Positions 23,190 to 35,114 of a stretch of DNA of 64,000 nt are shown one piece after another (the stretch's first letter is position 1; every line of letters begins with the position of its first letter). Under the pieces are notes generated by a model. It was given only the letters and a program-made list of their open reading frames with translations, did no database searches and was not told the origin of the DNA. A program made the translations under genes and the position numbers. This DNA comes from Girardinichthys multiradiatus (lineage: Eukaryota; Chordata; Actinopteri; Cyprinodontiformes; Goodeidae): contig NC_061800.1 of NCBI RefSeq assembly GCF_021462225.1, forward strand, positions 16,600,749 to 16,664,748, in the 5' to 3' direction.

Positions 23190-25310
23190 CAGGAATCCTG
23201 AGCTTCCTGAGGTCATGGTTCTCAGCTGGAAAATGGTGGGCTGTTTCCCTCGGTTGAGGGGTCAGTCTTTGCTTTAAGTGGAGAAGCTCAAGTATTCGAG
23301 TGAAGGAAGGATGAGAGCAGAAGATACATAGAAAGATTGAGGCCTCAGTCAGAGTTAAGCCCCTAGTAAAGGCATGAATGTCCCAGGTCAAGTCCAAAGT
23401 CCTAGCATGCAAGTCTCGAGTATAGTTAAGGTCCTAAACTGTTAATTTCGAGTCTAAAACAAATCATTTGACCAAATATGTAATATATTTAGTAATGAGA
23501 TTTTTAAAATGATTTTAGATTGTGTTTTTGTTTGCCAGAACAACCAGCAACAGGAGGCGCTCTTCAAAATCGATTTAGCTTTGTACAGTAAATATTAACA
23601 AAAACAAAATAACATCCAGTGAATAAAGAAAATAATGAGCAAACTGATCCATACAAAATACAAAATAAAATGATTTCCATTAAAAAACTGCACCAGTACA
23701 AACCTGCTTTGATGAGTAACATTAGATGTGCTGCTATCTGTCAGCTTGGATGCACTTTGCGAACAATGTTGTGGTTTAGACAAAGCACAGAAACTTGCTG
23801 TGCACACATTGAAACCTCTGACCAGTCTCCATGATTAAATTAGTGTGAACAACAAAAGTAGTTTTTAAGCTAACATGAAGCATACATTACTTCCTTTATT
23901 CGCTTTGATTCAACATCCTTTGTGTAACTTTTATTGTTAAAAAGAAGTTAGATGTTGTTGCACTATACTTTAGTTTTCAACCCACCTGTTTTCCTAACTC
24001 AAATTTATTTCTCTTTTAACACCTTATGTGTGTAAGCAAATTAAATTATATATACATTTCTCTGTTGTGTTATATGTAGTGATTATGAAAATCTACAAAA
24101 AAACTGGCTCACAATGAATAAGTCTGACTTTAACTGATTCAAGAAATGTATGGCAAAATATGGTAAAATACAGAAACTCATCTGAATAGAAATGTATATA
24201 ATTTAAACAGACAATTTGCAGTTCACACATTTACACGTGGAAAGTTAAATAAATAAAAACAATTTTTAGTAGTGTCAGTAAACCTAAATGTGACATTACT
24301 GCATTGCAATCATTTGAATATTATAAAACCTGAAAAATAAAGACCAATAAACACATTATCTGTAGCTTGACATGAAGGGGAGGAGGGGATATTAAAACAC
24401 AGATTTGTTTGCTTTGCTTTGTTTTATTTTTTAAGAAAAATACACTTCCATTATGTCTTCAGGGAAAACAGCACAGGTGCTCTCTATATTGAAGCATTTT
24501 GAGCTCACCCAACACCCAACACAATGTGGGCTGGCAGAGGATCGTCCGTCTGGTACAGTTCCATTGTTGCACACTCAGCTCTGTTTATTTGTAACACACT
24601 TTCTGGGGAGTAGGATATGAGTCTTTAAGTCAAAAGGGGTCAAGTCGAAGTAAAGTCACAAGTCATTGGTGTGAACGTCCGAGTCAAGTCCAAAGTATTT
24701 TATGATTTCATCAAGTCAAGTCTAAAGGCATTCAGTTTGTGACTCGATTCTGACTCGATTGTCAGTCACATGACTCAATACAGACTTCTGTTGCTCTGTC
24801 TACATTCTGAACCTTCACCTATGGTCAAAGGATCTGAATCATGACCAAAAAAAAAAAAGATCCCAGATACAAGGAGCTTAAGTTAGCCTCCATAGTGGGG
24901 CTGGTCTTGGACTTAGAAAAATGATGAGGAGCTCTGGCATTGGTGAGATCTGGAGTAAAGCTGTTGCTCCCCAGCATTAAAAGGTATCAGAAAGCATCAA
25001 AAGAAAGGGCAATTGAGGCCTTAGACAAAACTGACTTTGCCTGCATTCACTTGTTTCAAGTCCCTCCAAAATAAATCTAATAAATCAAAATAAATTTAAT
25101 CTGGAGCTTGGAGTTGAGCCTCTGCTCCACTGCAGAGGACTCTTTTGGGTTGGGCATTTGATAGGATGGGCTTCTCCCTTTGGAGAATTTTTGGGTAACT
25201 TCCAGCCTGGAAACGCCTTGTGATTCCCTGGAATGAGCTAGAGTGTGATAACCTGGACCTGTTACCCCTGTGACCAGATAGGCAGAGAGCAAAGATGTAT
25301 GGAGCCCAGA
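23190..25310 (+). mobile_element. Shattered RTE-type LINE relic
   Basis: Widely spaced pieces match, in order, the C-terminal half of the RTE at 19208-20303. GAGGTCATGGTTCTCAGCTG (23209-23228) matches SEAMVLDRK. GTGGAGAAGCTCAAGTATTC (23278-23297) matches VEEFKYLG. After 24790 come TATGGTCAAAGGATCTGAAT (TYGHELW) and AAGATCCCAGATACAAGGAG. Then GAGTTGAGCCTCTGCTCCAC (GVEPLLLH) and CTGGAAACGCCTTGTGATTC (WERLG) at 25206-25225. Every frame is ruined. A segment of about 1.4 kb with AAGTC-rich ends separates the pieces. Confidence 0.65.
23340..24795. mobile_element. Putative non-autonomous element with AAGTC-rich ends
   Basis: Both ends carry clusters of AAGTC/GTCAAGTCCAAAGT units: 23388-23455 on the left and 24628-24790 on the right, the latter also with TGACTCGATTCTGACTCGAT. 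The middle is A/T-rich with no frame. Its borders coincide with a gap in the RTE relic, which suggests an insertion. A fish hAT-type non-autonomous repeat is possible; I cannot define inverted repeats or a target duplication. Confidence 0.4.
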
Positions 25311-25589
25311 AAACAATTGGCTAGAATACGCCATGGGCTGTTTACTTTTATTGATGTACGCCAAGGATTTGAAAAGAGAAAGTGCAGGAGTCACCAGCAT
25401 GTTCTTTGACTCTGTGGAGTGTAGGGAAATTGAGGGCTGCCCCTTCCCTACCTGTTGCTGCACACTGACACAACTGAAAAATTGTTCTAACAGCTTTCCC
25501 TCACTTAAAGGAAAAATTAATTCGGCATTTTGCAAATATTTCTAGCTTCAAAAAACATGCATGGTATGTAAACAAATGGAGCACTTGGC

Positions 25590-26045
25590 ACGTTGTGGTG
25601 TAGAAGTGGACCCTAGAATGCAGACGGCACCAACCAGTGGCGGTGAGTCAAGACTTTATATACCAGACTCTCAGGTGGTATCAGAGGCAGGCATGGTAAA
25701 CAGGCGAGCACATGGACAGGTTTGTTAAACAGAATGAGTGTGAATCTTTCCACGAAGAAGGAACAAAATGGCAGTGTATATATGGAGCACGATACAGGTG
25801 GACCGAATGAAGCTGATTGCTATGGCCTACAAGGCAAAGAGTAAACACACAACATGGTTGGAACTAAATACTACAAGGACAATATCAAACCTAAGAAACA
25901 TACCTGTAACAGAACATAAACCAGAAAGCACTATGAACTGAATACAACAACCACAACCAAACCTAAGCAAACAACTAAAGCATCACCTCTAAAACAATAA
26001 ACAGAAGCAGGATCCAAAACTCAGCTGTGAGAACAAAATACGAGA
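25590..26045. repeat. LTR-like repeat, family copy A
   Basis: Starts GTGGACCCTAGAATGCAGAC. It includes AAGCTGATTGCTATGGCCTA and ACATGGTTGGAACTAAATAC, which are alignable with 41270-41530 (GCTGATTATGGTGGCAGTGG, ACATAATTGGAACTAGACAG). It is A/C-rich with no coding frame, like the untranslated or LTR parts of fish retrotransposons. It ends at a Tc1 fragment. Confidence 0.35.
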
Positions 26046-26074
26046 AAAACCCAAAACCAAAAACCAAACATCCC

Positions 26075-26545
26075 CAAATCATACCAGCACTGTGTAGGTG
26101 TAATGGAAGCCCAGATTGCTTTGATAGATGCCTTCAGATCATCTGCCTTGTTGGGTCTGGTATCTCTCATCTTCGTCTTGACAACAGCCCATAGATTTTC
26201 TTCGTGGTTCAGGTCAGGGTCGCCAATCAAGAGCAGGAACACCATGGTCATTGAACCAGCTTTTAGTATCTTTGGCAGTGTGGGCAGGTGCCAAGTCTTG
26301 CTGGAAAATGAAATCAGCATCTCCATACAGCTTGTCAGCGGAGGGAAGCATGAAGTGCTCCAGAATTTCCTGGTAGATGACTGCATTGACTGTGGACTTC
26401 AGAAAACACAGTGGACCAACACCAGCAGATGACATGCCACCCCAAGCCATCACTGACTGTGGAAAGGTTATAGTTGACCTTAAGCAACATGGATTCTGTG
26501 CCTCTCCACTCTTCCTTCAGACTCTGGAACCTTCTTTACCTGTAA
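26075..26545 (-). pseudogene. Tc1-like transposase fragment
   Basis: On the minus strand: MMAWGGMSSAGVGPLCFLK, YQEILEHFMLPSADKLYGD and FIFQQDLAPAHTAK (second catalytic Asp), followed by SWFNDHGVPALDWRP. After a frameshift near 26214 the frame continues as NHEENLWAVVKTKMRDTRP, where the Glu of the DDE triad lies in EENLW, and ends KAIWASITPTQC. It belongs to the same subfamily as the element at 45696-47260. No terminal repeats remain. Confidence 0.88.
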
Positions 26546-26549
26546 GCCA

Positions 26550-28520
26550 TAATCATCAAAATTAAAAGAAACAAAGGTTAGGAATATATCAGCCTGTGTG
26601 TAATGATTCTATATAATATATGAGTTTGGCTTTCTGAGATTACTGGCAAAATATATTGCACTTTTACACAATATTCAAATTTGTTAGATGTACCTGTATC
26701 ATGGACTGAAAGATTCGGTTTGTAGGTTCAAGGAGAGCTTTACATCCAGTACTGTTGTCCTCTCATGTGGTTCTTGATTAACCTGCCTGCTTAAGACCAC
26801 ATTCCAGGTATAAGTCACCTTTAGTCCAGAAACGTAGGGCACTGATGCTGTTAATGTCAATAAAAAGTGGCTTCAGGGCTGCAACATATGTTTTGGAAAT
26901 CAAGGCCATCTGCAATTACAGTTGATTGATTCATAATTATATTTTCACATATCTAGCTCTTTCGGAATAACGATGTTGCGAAGCATCTTTTGTGCTAAAA
27001 CTGTCAGTCCAATATAGATTTTTACATCTGCTTCATCTATTTCTTTGAACCTTAATTTTGTTCTTTTTCTTTAAACCCCAAAATATCAGTCGATTACATC
27101 ACGTTAATGGGTTCCTACAGGTTGAACTTTGAAGTACATTTCATGGATGCTACAGAAGGACTTATAGCACAAATTACTGACCTACAAAGCATTTCTGTTT
27201 TCTTTGTTGTTGCCTTAATAAACGTCTGCATTTCTGCGCTAATCGATTTCCTTTCGACTTATGATGTTTAACGCATGCCTACTCTCACACACATGCACCT
27301 ATGCAGCCCTTCCCTCCGCCTCTTACCCACAGAGGGATACAGATCAGAGCTCTCGGACAAGAACGCGTGTGATGTAAAGTTCTGGAGAATAAAAGATGTC
27401 TCTTCCAATAACGTATTTCCTCCATGTATTGAAAGACGTGTCAATTTCAGTTACAGCTAGCACAGCGGTTGGAAAACAGAGAGTTCTTCGGTTGCGAGAG
27501 ACAAAGCTACACCAGTCACTCCCCACCTGAATGACTGATACATTAAACATGTGGAAAACAGCAGGGAAACACAGGGGAAGAAGCATTCAAAGACAGAAAT
27601 AACACATCCAAAAACAAACAACAAAAATGAAATACTGTAATGTTGTTTGCAGTAGTGCCATACAGTAAATCTATCTGGTGCCAGTTTTTCTAGGAACAGC
27701 GTTTTACTGAGCCAACCCAAGTTCCAACAAGATCATTTTGTGAGTGTATAAAGCCCCAGGTACTGTCTTTCTCCAGCTGCCACAGAAACCTATTTCTGGA
27801 TTTCTGTAAATTTCCACCCTCACATGTATGAGCACTTCTTAGTTTTTTTTCTTAATGCTCTTCTGCCGAGGCAGGTAATCACACAGGCTTTTGTAAGGGA
27901 ACCACAGGAGCATCTCTGCCTTCTAGTTTCCTGGCAGGATCGTCAGAGTACAAGCAGTCCCATAGATGAGACAAACTAAATCCCTCACATTGCTCAAAAG
28001 ATGCTGACACAGCTGCCCAGGGCTTGGCCTTTAGTAGAAAATTATATCAGGCAAGTCAGAGGACACCTCAGTCAGCAAGACAGACAGATCTAAAGGGTCC
28101 TGTAAGGTAACAGTGCAGAGAGGAGTAGAGTCTCTGCTCTTTTTTCACTGCTGGACACATTAAGACTCCATTAAGAAGACCTGGCACACAGGGTGATGGC
28201 TGTCTCTGTACAGATTGAGCAAGCAACTTATTAGAAGACTGAAGCTTCTGCTTGGTCTTTTATACTGTCTGTTCCTCTTCACATTCACACACAGGCTCTC
28301 TATGCTGTATCTGAAAGTACTGGCATTTAAAATTAAACTAACAAGGTGATTATTGTTGTTACTGTTTGGAATTTTATTCTAAAAACAGCAGCTCTAATTT
28401 TCAAGACATTTGTCATGATGCATATATGTTTTTTCCTTTTAATTTAAAGCAAATACTTTGATGAAGGTTAACCAACTACATGAATTTTGCCTCATCTCGT
28501 TTTATTGAGAAACTGAATAC
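26550..28520. other. Unique sequence, no gene seen
   Basis: AT-rich to mixed single-copy-type sequence. Short frames near 27275-27720 overlap on both strands and have no domains. Confidence 0.4.
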
Positions 28521-28578
28521 ATAGAACATCCATTCATCCATTTTCTATACTGACATATCTGTGCAGGGTCGTGAGGAG

Positions 28579-28772
28579 CTGGTGCTGGGTAAAATGCTGA
28601 CCCATATTCAGAGGCTTCAGTCCTCGATGCAGCAGTCTCTGGTTCGACTCCTGGCCCAGGCGGCCATTGTTGCATGTCTGCTCCTTCTCTCCACCCCTTT
28701 CCTGTCAATTTACTGTAAAAGAAATAGAAAATTAAAAGCCACTAGTGCTGCAAAAAAACATAAAAAACAAAA
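28579..28772 (+). mobile_element. tRNA-derived SINE
   Basis: A tRNA-like head with a good RNA polymerase III box B, GGTTCGACTCC (28641-28651), preceded by GAGGCTTCAGTCCTCGATGC. It is followed by a unique body (GGCGGCCATTGTTGCATGTC, CTCTCCACCCCTTTCCTGTC) and an A-rich end at 28752-28772. The box A end is decayed or truncated. It interrupts the dispersed repeat at 28526-28985 and is therefore younger. Confidence 0.72.
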
Positions 28773-28810
28773 GCTGGAAAGGTCACCAGTCCATCACAGG
28801 GTAACAAAGC

Positions 28811-28814
<4 letters not shown>

Positions 28815-28845
<31 letters not shown>
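28815..28845. repeat. (CA)n microsatellite
   Basis: About 15 CA units inside the dispersed repeat, where other copies have an interrupted CA-rich stretch (for example 36687-36713), so it expanded in place. Confidence 0.95.
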
Positions 28846-28848
<3 letters not shown>

Positions 28849-28989
28849 GGTCAGTTTAAGGAATGTTTTTGGAATGCGGGAGAAGGCCAGAGTACCCAGA
28901 AAGAAACCATAGATGCACAGGTAGAACATGCAAACTTTGTGCTGAAAGACCATAGGCCGGGAACTTGGCTGACCACATATCAAAAAACC

Positions 28990-29790
28990 AAATGCAGGAC
29001 AACAAGGATGCTTATGAGGGACATTGTGGGACACATTACCAACAGTATGTTGATGTCATAAATTTTAATTTAGCAAAGATCTCACATTACATTGATCAAT
29101 CTAGTGCACAACAATGAACAAGTTTAAAAAATACCTTACAAGCTTTTAAATTTTAACACTGTTAATCTCTGCTGCTGTTACCTTGTCTGTCTGGCAGTCA
29201 TCTCTGGGTTTGAGTAAAAATGAGTCCATAGATCAGCAGGCGGCTTTTTCAGCTGAGCATTTCTTGTGCGACTCACTTTTACAGCACTTTTAAATGTTTC
29301 AAATAGACAAGAAGCTTCCAAAAATATAAGAGAAAATAATAAAAATTTACACACTGACTGAATATTTTAATTTAAAGATGGAATAGTGAACATTTTATAA
29401 TTATGCTGCTCTGCTCCTACACTGATAAGAGAAATTCCTGCTTACTACATGAAAATGTCCTAATTCAATTTTAGTTCTTTTACTTTTGGTTAATATTTCT
29501 AACTGTGCATTGGTGCAAGGATTTTATCTGAAGATATGTTATTTTTAATCAGCCAACAGCTTCTATGGCCAGACTTTCATACAAATTGCAGACTTAATCT
29601 TAAGTCTTTAGTAGGGCCTCTGGGAACCCTTGTTAATAAATCCTCTTGCTTAGGGCCTCTGGCTTAATCCTTGCCATTTACCACTTCCTTTACTAGTTTT
29701 CTAAATACTTGCAATTAGGTGGCTGGCAGGGCATTTTGTATCACTCCATGTTCTGACCACTCCTCTTTTTTTCCTGCTTTTTTTCCTGGG
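28990..29790. other. Unique AT-rich sequence
   Basis: No repeat or gene signature is recognised. Confidence 0.35.
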
Positions 29791-29840
29791 ACGGGGTAGG
29801 GGTGGGGTGGGGTGTGCGGGGGGAGGGGGGGGGGGGGGGG
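29791..29840. repeat. G-rich tract with G14 run
   Basis: GGGACGGGGTAGGGGTGGGG-type sequence ending in an uninterrupted G run of about 14-15 at 29826-29840. The multiple G-runs satisfy the pattern for G-quadruplex formation on the plus strand. Confidence 0.85.
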
Positions 29841-29904
29841 TGACCTTGGTGATTATTGAAATAGCCATGATGGGACCTTGGTGATTCATCTTTCACATCT
29901 CTCC

Positions 29905-30150
29905 AGATAAAATGCTAACTTCATAGCGAAATGATAATTGAGTTCCAGCATCAATTAGAATTCAGCATGTAGCAGGATAGCGAGAAGCCAATTACAAGAA
30001 AATATACATAATCAATTATTTATTCACTCTTAATTACAACGAGTTTTACCCTGTTACAGCCACAGCAGATCAATTAATGACCTTCAGCTATCTTCATCTG
30101 AAATTGCGGCAGAGCAGAGGAATTTACCAAACCCCGTTGTGAGACATTTG
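29905..30150. promoter_or_regulatory. Candidate conserved non-coding island
   Basis: Dense homeodomain-type cores (GATAATTGAG, CAATTAGAATT, CCAATTACAAG, TTAATTACAACG, TCAATTAATGACC) in unique sequence. An inference from motif density only. Confidence 0.3.
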
Positions 30151-30779
30151 TACTTACATGTGCGCACAAACTCAAAATAAAGGAACAAGGGAAGGCGAAA
30201 AAAAGCAGCAAGAAAGAGATGTTGTGAGAGAAAGGACACGATGTTGGAGAGGAGAGAAAAGACTGGCACTGTCTGTCAGTCAGATGCCCAGAGCTGCTGG
30301 TGTGCACGATGTCACCCACACGACTGAGCCGTCTGTCGAGGCCACCTGCCTCATTATGGGAAATGTATGCATCTAGGGCAGGTTTGGCTGGCTTATCTTC
30401 AGCATGAGAAGGAAAAATGGCACACTGGTAACTATTACTGTATTATGTTAGCAAGCTGTATACACTAAAAGCCAAGAGATTTCTGAAATAGCCTGGAAAA
30501 AATGATGAAACTGACCTCCTTAAGCCTAACATTATTAATGTACAAACCTTTCAGGGCTTACTGTACAGCAACATGATGAGGAAATAAGTTGATAAGTTTA
30601 TGATGCCATCTTTCTTAAAAGAGAATAATCTTTTGGAAAGTTGACCAGAGAACATGCTTGTACAGACCCTGTGTGAAAGTCCTCTTTTCTCTCAGGAACC
30701 AACGTGCACAAATGGAACAAACTGATTACACCGGAAAACTTTCTCCTTGTCCATCCCTGCTTCCCCCCACACTCTGCTC

Positions 30780-31125
30780 CCGCCTCACGCCCATACCTGG
30801 CCTGAATACCATTATACCTAATGGAGCGCGGTGTGAGGGACAGCCAATCATGATGGCGTCCCGTCACTGACACCGACATGTATCTTGGTGCTCATTATCA
30901 TCCTTGAACAGCGCCAATTTACATCTGATGCTCTGACTAATTCTGCTCCAGTGTTGTCAAGAGGCATAGGAAGTGGCCTGGCCGTGATGACAGCGCGGTT
31001 GTCAGGAGCCCGTGGATGGAGGATTCCTCGGGGCATGATTTAATGCCCATGTCAAGCCCTGCTGTCAGCCTCTCTCTCTCCCCCTCTGCTCCTTCTCTCC
31101 ATCCACCCATTAAGATTCCGCCAGC
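30780..31125. promoter_or_regulatory. Candidate conserved non-coding island
   Basis: A CG-containing, non-repetitive block (AATGGAGCGCGGTGTGAGGG, GCGCCAATTTACATCTGATG, GATGACAGCGCGGTTGTCAG) with no sustained frame. An inference from composition only. Confidence 0.25.
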
Positions 31126-31129
31126 AGAG

Positions 31130-32290
31130 AGATGGAGCAATAGAGCTGGTGAATGGCCTGCTTAGGATTCACACACTGGGCAAGAAAAGAACACACCCTT
31201 TTTCACAAGTGATTACCCTTTCTGTGTAAACTGTAATTATTCCGAAAAAGAAAGGGGGTAAAGAAGTGATAGGGAAACAAAACGTGCATGACTGCCAAGT
31301 GAGGGGAGGGAAACCTTGAGTCTCCCTCCCTTCATGGTTTTTTAGCTGTTTGTATTATTTCCATGGACACATTTTCGGCTGTGTTTTGGTTGTTTTGGAT
31401 TTACTGCCCTCTCAGCCTCCCATTCAGCAGAGTGATTACCATATTGCATGATGTCTCTGGATACTTCTTATTTTATTATGCAACCGTCGGTCGTGATTGA
31501 GTAGAATTTCTGGCTAGCGTCATCTGAGTTTGTATAGAAGGAATTTTTCTCAGTTGTTAACAACGTTCTGTGGAAATTATAGAGCTGCTCATGATGCTTA
31601 CATGTGCATTGGACTGTGCTCTTGAGAACGAGACAGACGCTCCCTGATTATCCGAAACAACACTTAACTTGAGACAAAACCTGACCCACGTTGGCCTCTG
31701 CCAAAAGGTCAGAGATGAGCAGGCCACAGATGGCTGGAGATGGCTAATCTGGACAGAGAGAAGGACAAGATGCAGCTGTTTCACCATCCAACAATAAAGT
31801 GTGGTTCACATGAAACTGAAACATGCATATGTGGAGTCTACATTTTCCCTGTGGTTTTCCTACAATATGTCGTGCCAATATGTTGCCTTTCTGAAGTATG
31901 TTCTTTCTATAACAAGGCAGCAATGAATGATGAGAGATTTTGCTGCATAATGTGCAGAGTGTAGGAACATAAGGCACAGTTTAGAACATCCTTATAGCTT
32001 TTAGAGGGCTTTAGAACCCAGGATGGCATATGAAACGTGTTGTGGTGTCTGCTCTAAGCTCTATGCATATGTTTCCTGGTGTACATTCAATGAAAAAGCC
32101 TTGCCTATTGCTGTAAAAGTCAAACTGGCATAATTAATAGGGACAACAAGCACTTTAATGACTGCTAACAAGTACATATGCAGGACCGTCAAGATTTATT
32201 GGTGACAATTAAAGGCACAAAGCCCTAGGTTTCTAAGCAACAAACAGTTTGGGTAGGTCTGGTGTAAAACAAAGGATTAATATATGAAAA
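31130..32290. other. Unique sequence, no gene seen
   Basis: Single-copy-type sequence. Short frames near 31557-31977 have no domain. Confidence 0.35.
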
Positions 32291-32299
32291 CAGCTGAGC

Positions 32300-32600
32300 A
32301 TGCCCACTGTTTAGTTTGGTGGAGGACCCGTGATGCTGTGGGGCCTATTTCACTTACGCCCTTCACTTACACTTGCTTGAACTATTTGAACTACAAGAAG
32401 ATTTTAAATGAAAATCTGCCAGAAAACTGAAAGTGGGTACTCACTGGGTCTTTCAACAGGATAATGATCTAAAATATATAAACAGAAATAATTCACCAGA
32501 TGCAAAATCAACATCAATATCAACAAATCCTTTGTTTAAGCTAAAGGGAAGAGAGCATAAAAGAGGATCCACTGACTTATTGTAAACAAGTTAAGGTTGG
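32300..32600 (+). pseudogene. Tc1-like transposase fragment
   Basis: Contains GGTGGAGGACCCGTGATGCT (GGGPVML), then AAAATCTGCCAGAAAACTGA and TGGGTCTTTCAACAGGATAA (WVFQQDN, second catalytic Asp region). The same words occur in the relic at 58440-59800, so both belong to one subfamily. Frames are broken. Confidence 0.6.
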
Positions 32601-32661
32601 ACATTTTTATTTTTTGTATGAGATTACACTGCTGCAATCAAAAACTAATTTCTTTTCTCTA

Positions 32662-33440
32662 TGTAGTGCTGTGAAAAACTGTTTAGTCCCTCATATTTCT
32701 TCTGATTTTGTTACACTTAAATGTTTCAGGTCAAGCACGTTTTAACTGTGGCATAATTACATTTATGCCACAGTTTAACAAGGGGAAAAAACACTTTTAT
32801 TACTTGGGTCAGGTTGGTTGGGTAGCTTTTTTTCCATTAATAAATAAAATTATCATTTTAAAACTGCAGTTTGTATTTAGTGAAGTGGTCTTTATTCAGT
32901 GTCAAAAATTAGTTTGATGATCTGCAACATTTAAGTGTGACACAGAAACAAAACAAATCTGTAAGGAATTTTTCACAAAATTGAAAAAAAAGATTAAATC
33001 ACAAGTCAGGACAAAATACGGTATCAGTTTTCCCCATTGATCTCTTAAAATCTGATGAATACAACTTTAGACAAACAAATCATATCACTATTTAAAGCCT
33101 CAATGCTTTCACTTAAATTTAGGTGGTCTGTAGTAGCTGTGTACTGCTAATTAGGTGGACTGAGTAACTGATCATCAACAAGGACGAAAACTTATATAAA
33201 AGTAAAGGTTTTGACAATTTGTGGATCTGGAGCATTCATTTTGAACCAACTGTTGCTTCCTACCAATCTCAAGGTTATAATGATGATGCCAAACAATGTG
33301 GAGCTTTTCATTCAACTGAAAATATCATTCAAAAGTGGAGAAGATTTGAGACAGATGCCAATCTTCTCAGGAATCAACATGTTGATCCTAAAGTGAAATT
33401 CAGAAAATCCCAGTCACATCCCAGTCACATCTTACAACTT
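32662..33440 (+). mobile_element. Tc1-like relic with distinct terminus
   Basis: It opens with GTGCTGTGAAAAACTGTTTA, TCTTCTGATTTTG and ACACTTAAATGTTTCAGGTC, a terminus known from another fish Tc1-like group. The later part (33190-33440) has ATAAAAGTAAAGG and an AAAAGTGGAGAAGATTTGAG stretch reminiscent of a decayed transposase N-terminus. No right end is seen. CCCAGTCACAT is tandemly doubled at 33409-33430. Confidence 0.45.
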
Positions 33441-35000
33441 AGGCCTATTTTAAATGTTAATGTTGATGACAGTACAATTAGATTTAAAGGGTTAGCCTCT
33501 TTTCTCTGAAATTGAACAAGTCAGCATAACTTAAGTTTGCATTGCAGCACATGATAAAAAACACAATACTTTCTGGGCAGATAACCAAAGAGCAGATGTC
33601 TGTCCATAATGCACAGTACACGTTTTGTTGAAAACCAAACACCAATAATACAATCATTAAGCATGATGGCAGAGGGCTCATGGCTCGAACTTGTTATTCG
33701 ACCATTATGTTGAACTTTAAGTCCGACACTGATCCCTTTATTCAGTACTAAATGAAGGATAGGAACTTGTTTTTGGTTAGCTCAAAATCTAAAATTAGTT
33801 CCTCTGCAGAGAACCAACGTTTATCTTTGCGTAAAAATGCTTTATGACTTAGGGACAAAAATTGAATGTAAAAAAAACAAAACAGGAGCCTGGTAGAGAT
33901 GCAATGTGTCTTAAAAGTTTTAACAACAAAATGTTGCACACTAGCTCATACAGTTCATATTTTTATTTTGTGATTAACTTTCCATCTTAGGATGGAGACT
34001 GTTAAATACTCAGAATGCTCCTGTGCGTCTTGAAGGGAACTATTGATCGCTGCTGCCTTTGGTTTCAGCCTTCATTTGGTGATCTGATCATGAAAGCCCA
34101 ATGCACACATCATAGAAATGACCCTGGCTCAGTTGACTGAAGTGTGAGTAAGGTTAGCATGCTGTATGCTCTGTGCCACATGGACATAGTTTCTGTATTA
34201 TTAGCTTTATGGGGTGCTGGGGGCAACTACGTCAGATGAAATTTCTGTATTATAGATTTATCGGTGCTCAACAATTGTAATAATTTGGTAATGATGCTCT
34301 CTGAATTATGACACTTCAACTCTCAGCTCATTTGCCAAATTGTGTTTAGTGTTGTTTTTATTGCAATTTTCATCTGTGCTTTTTTTCACTTTGCTTTAAG
34401 AAGAAAAAGGATCATTAGCTCAGGACTATTCAGCCATGCACAGAGGAAAAATGCCATCAAAGTTGTCACAGAAAATGTCCCTGTTCTCTAATTTATAAAC
34501 AAAAAACACAGATTTCTCTTTTCATGTGGCTTCTTGGAGATAATTATGACAAGATGAAAGCAGTTAAATTCCTCCCTCTGTTCTCTGCTCTTCAGATGGT
34601 TCCCCCATTGTCAAAAATGGAGATGAGATTTCATGTGGCTGTCATTGCCCGTGTCCCCGTCTCTCTCTGTCTCCCTCCCTGGCTCTCATGTCTTCTCATC
34701 CTGCTCCTGTCTCACGCTGCCTCTCTGACTGTCTTGCCGTTTCACTCTTTTTTGTCAGTTTCTTTTATTGAACTCTGATATTCGAATCTGCAATCCTTTC
34801 AGAACTGTCAATCAATCAGTCACCATCTTTCCCAAAGGTTGCTGTCCCCTAATGGAAAAGAATGATTAGCTTTTATCAGCTCACTGATTCATATGGTATA
34901 AAGCTTTAGCACACAATCAAAGGGACAAATAAGTTCTCTCTTTGCAAGCATATGTTTCTCTGCACACTCCGCACACACATCCATGTGTTGATGGAACATG
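33441..35000. other. Unique sequence, no gene seen
   Basis: No coding, RNA or repeat signature is recognised. A C/T-rich stretch lies at 34640-34740. Confidence 0.35.
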
Positions 35001-35006
35001 TACAGA

Positions 35007-35040
35007 CCTCTCCCTCTCTCTCTTACTTTTTATCTCTCTT

Positions 35041-35110
<70 letters not shown>
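35007..35110. repeat. CT-rich tract followed by long (CA)n
   Basis: CT/TC-rich 35007-35047, then about 31 uninterrupted CA units (35048-35110), the longest microsatellite in the window. Confidence 0.97.

Positions 35111-35114
<4 letters not shown>

Larger units (their letters stand above)
28526..28985 (-). repeat. RTE-tailed dispersed repeat, with nested SINE
   Basis: The plus strand reads ATTCATCCATTTTCTATACT, GGTCGTGAGGAGCTGG, then after a SINE AAAGGTCACCAGTCCATCAC, a (CA)n run, TTTTTGGAATGCGGGAGAAG and AGAACATGCAAACTTTGTGC. These blocks recur at 36590-36775, 40760-40985 and 44362-44478. On its own strand the repeat ends in a tandem tetranucleotide tail, like an RTE-mobilised SINE. No frame exists. 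Confidence 0.7.
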
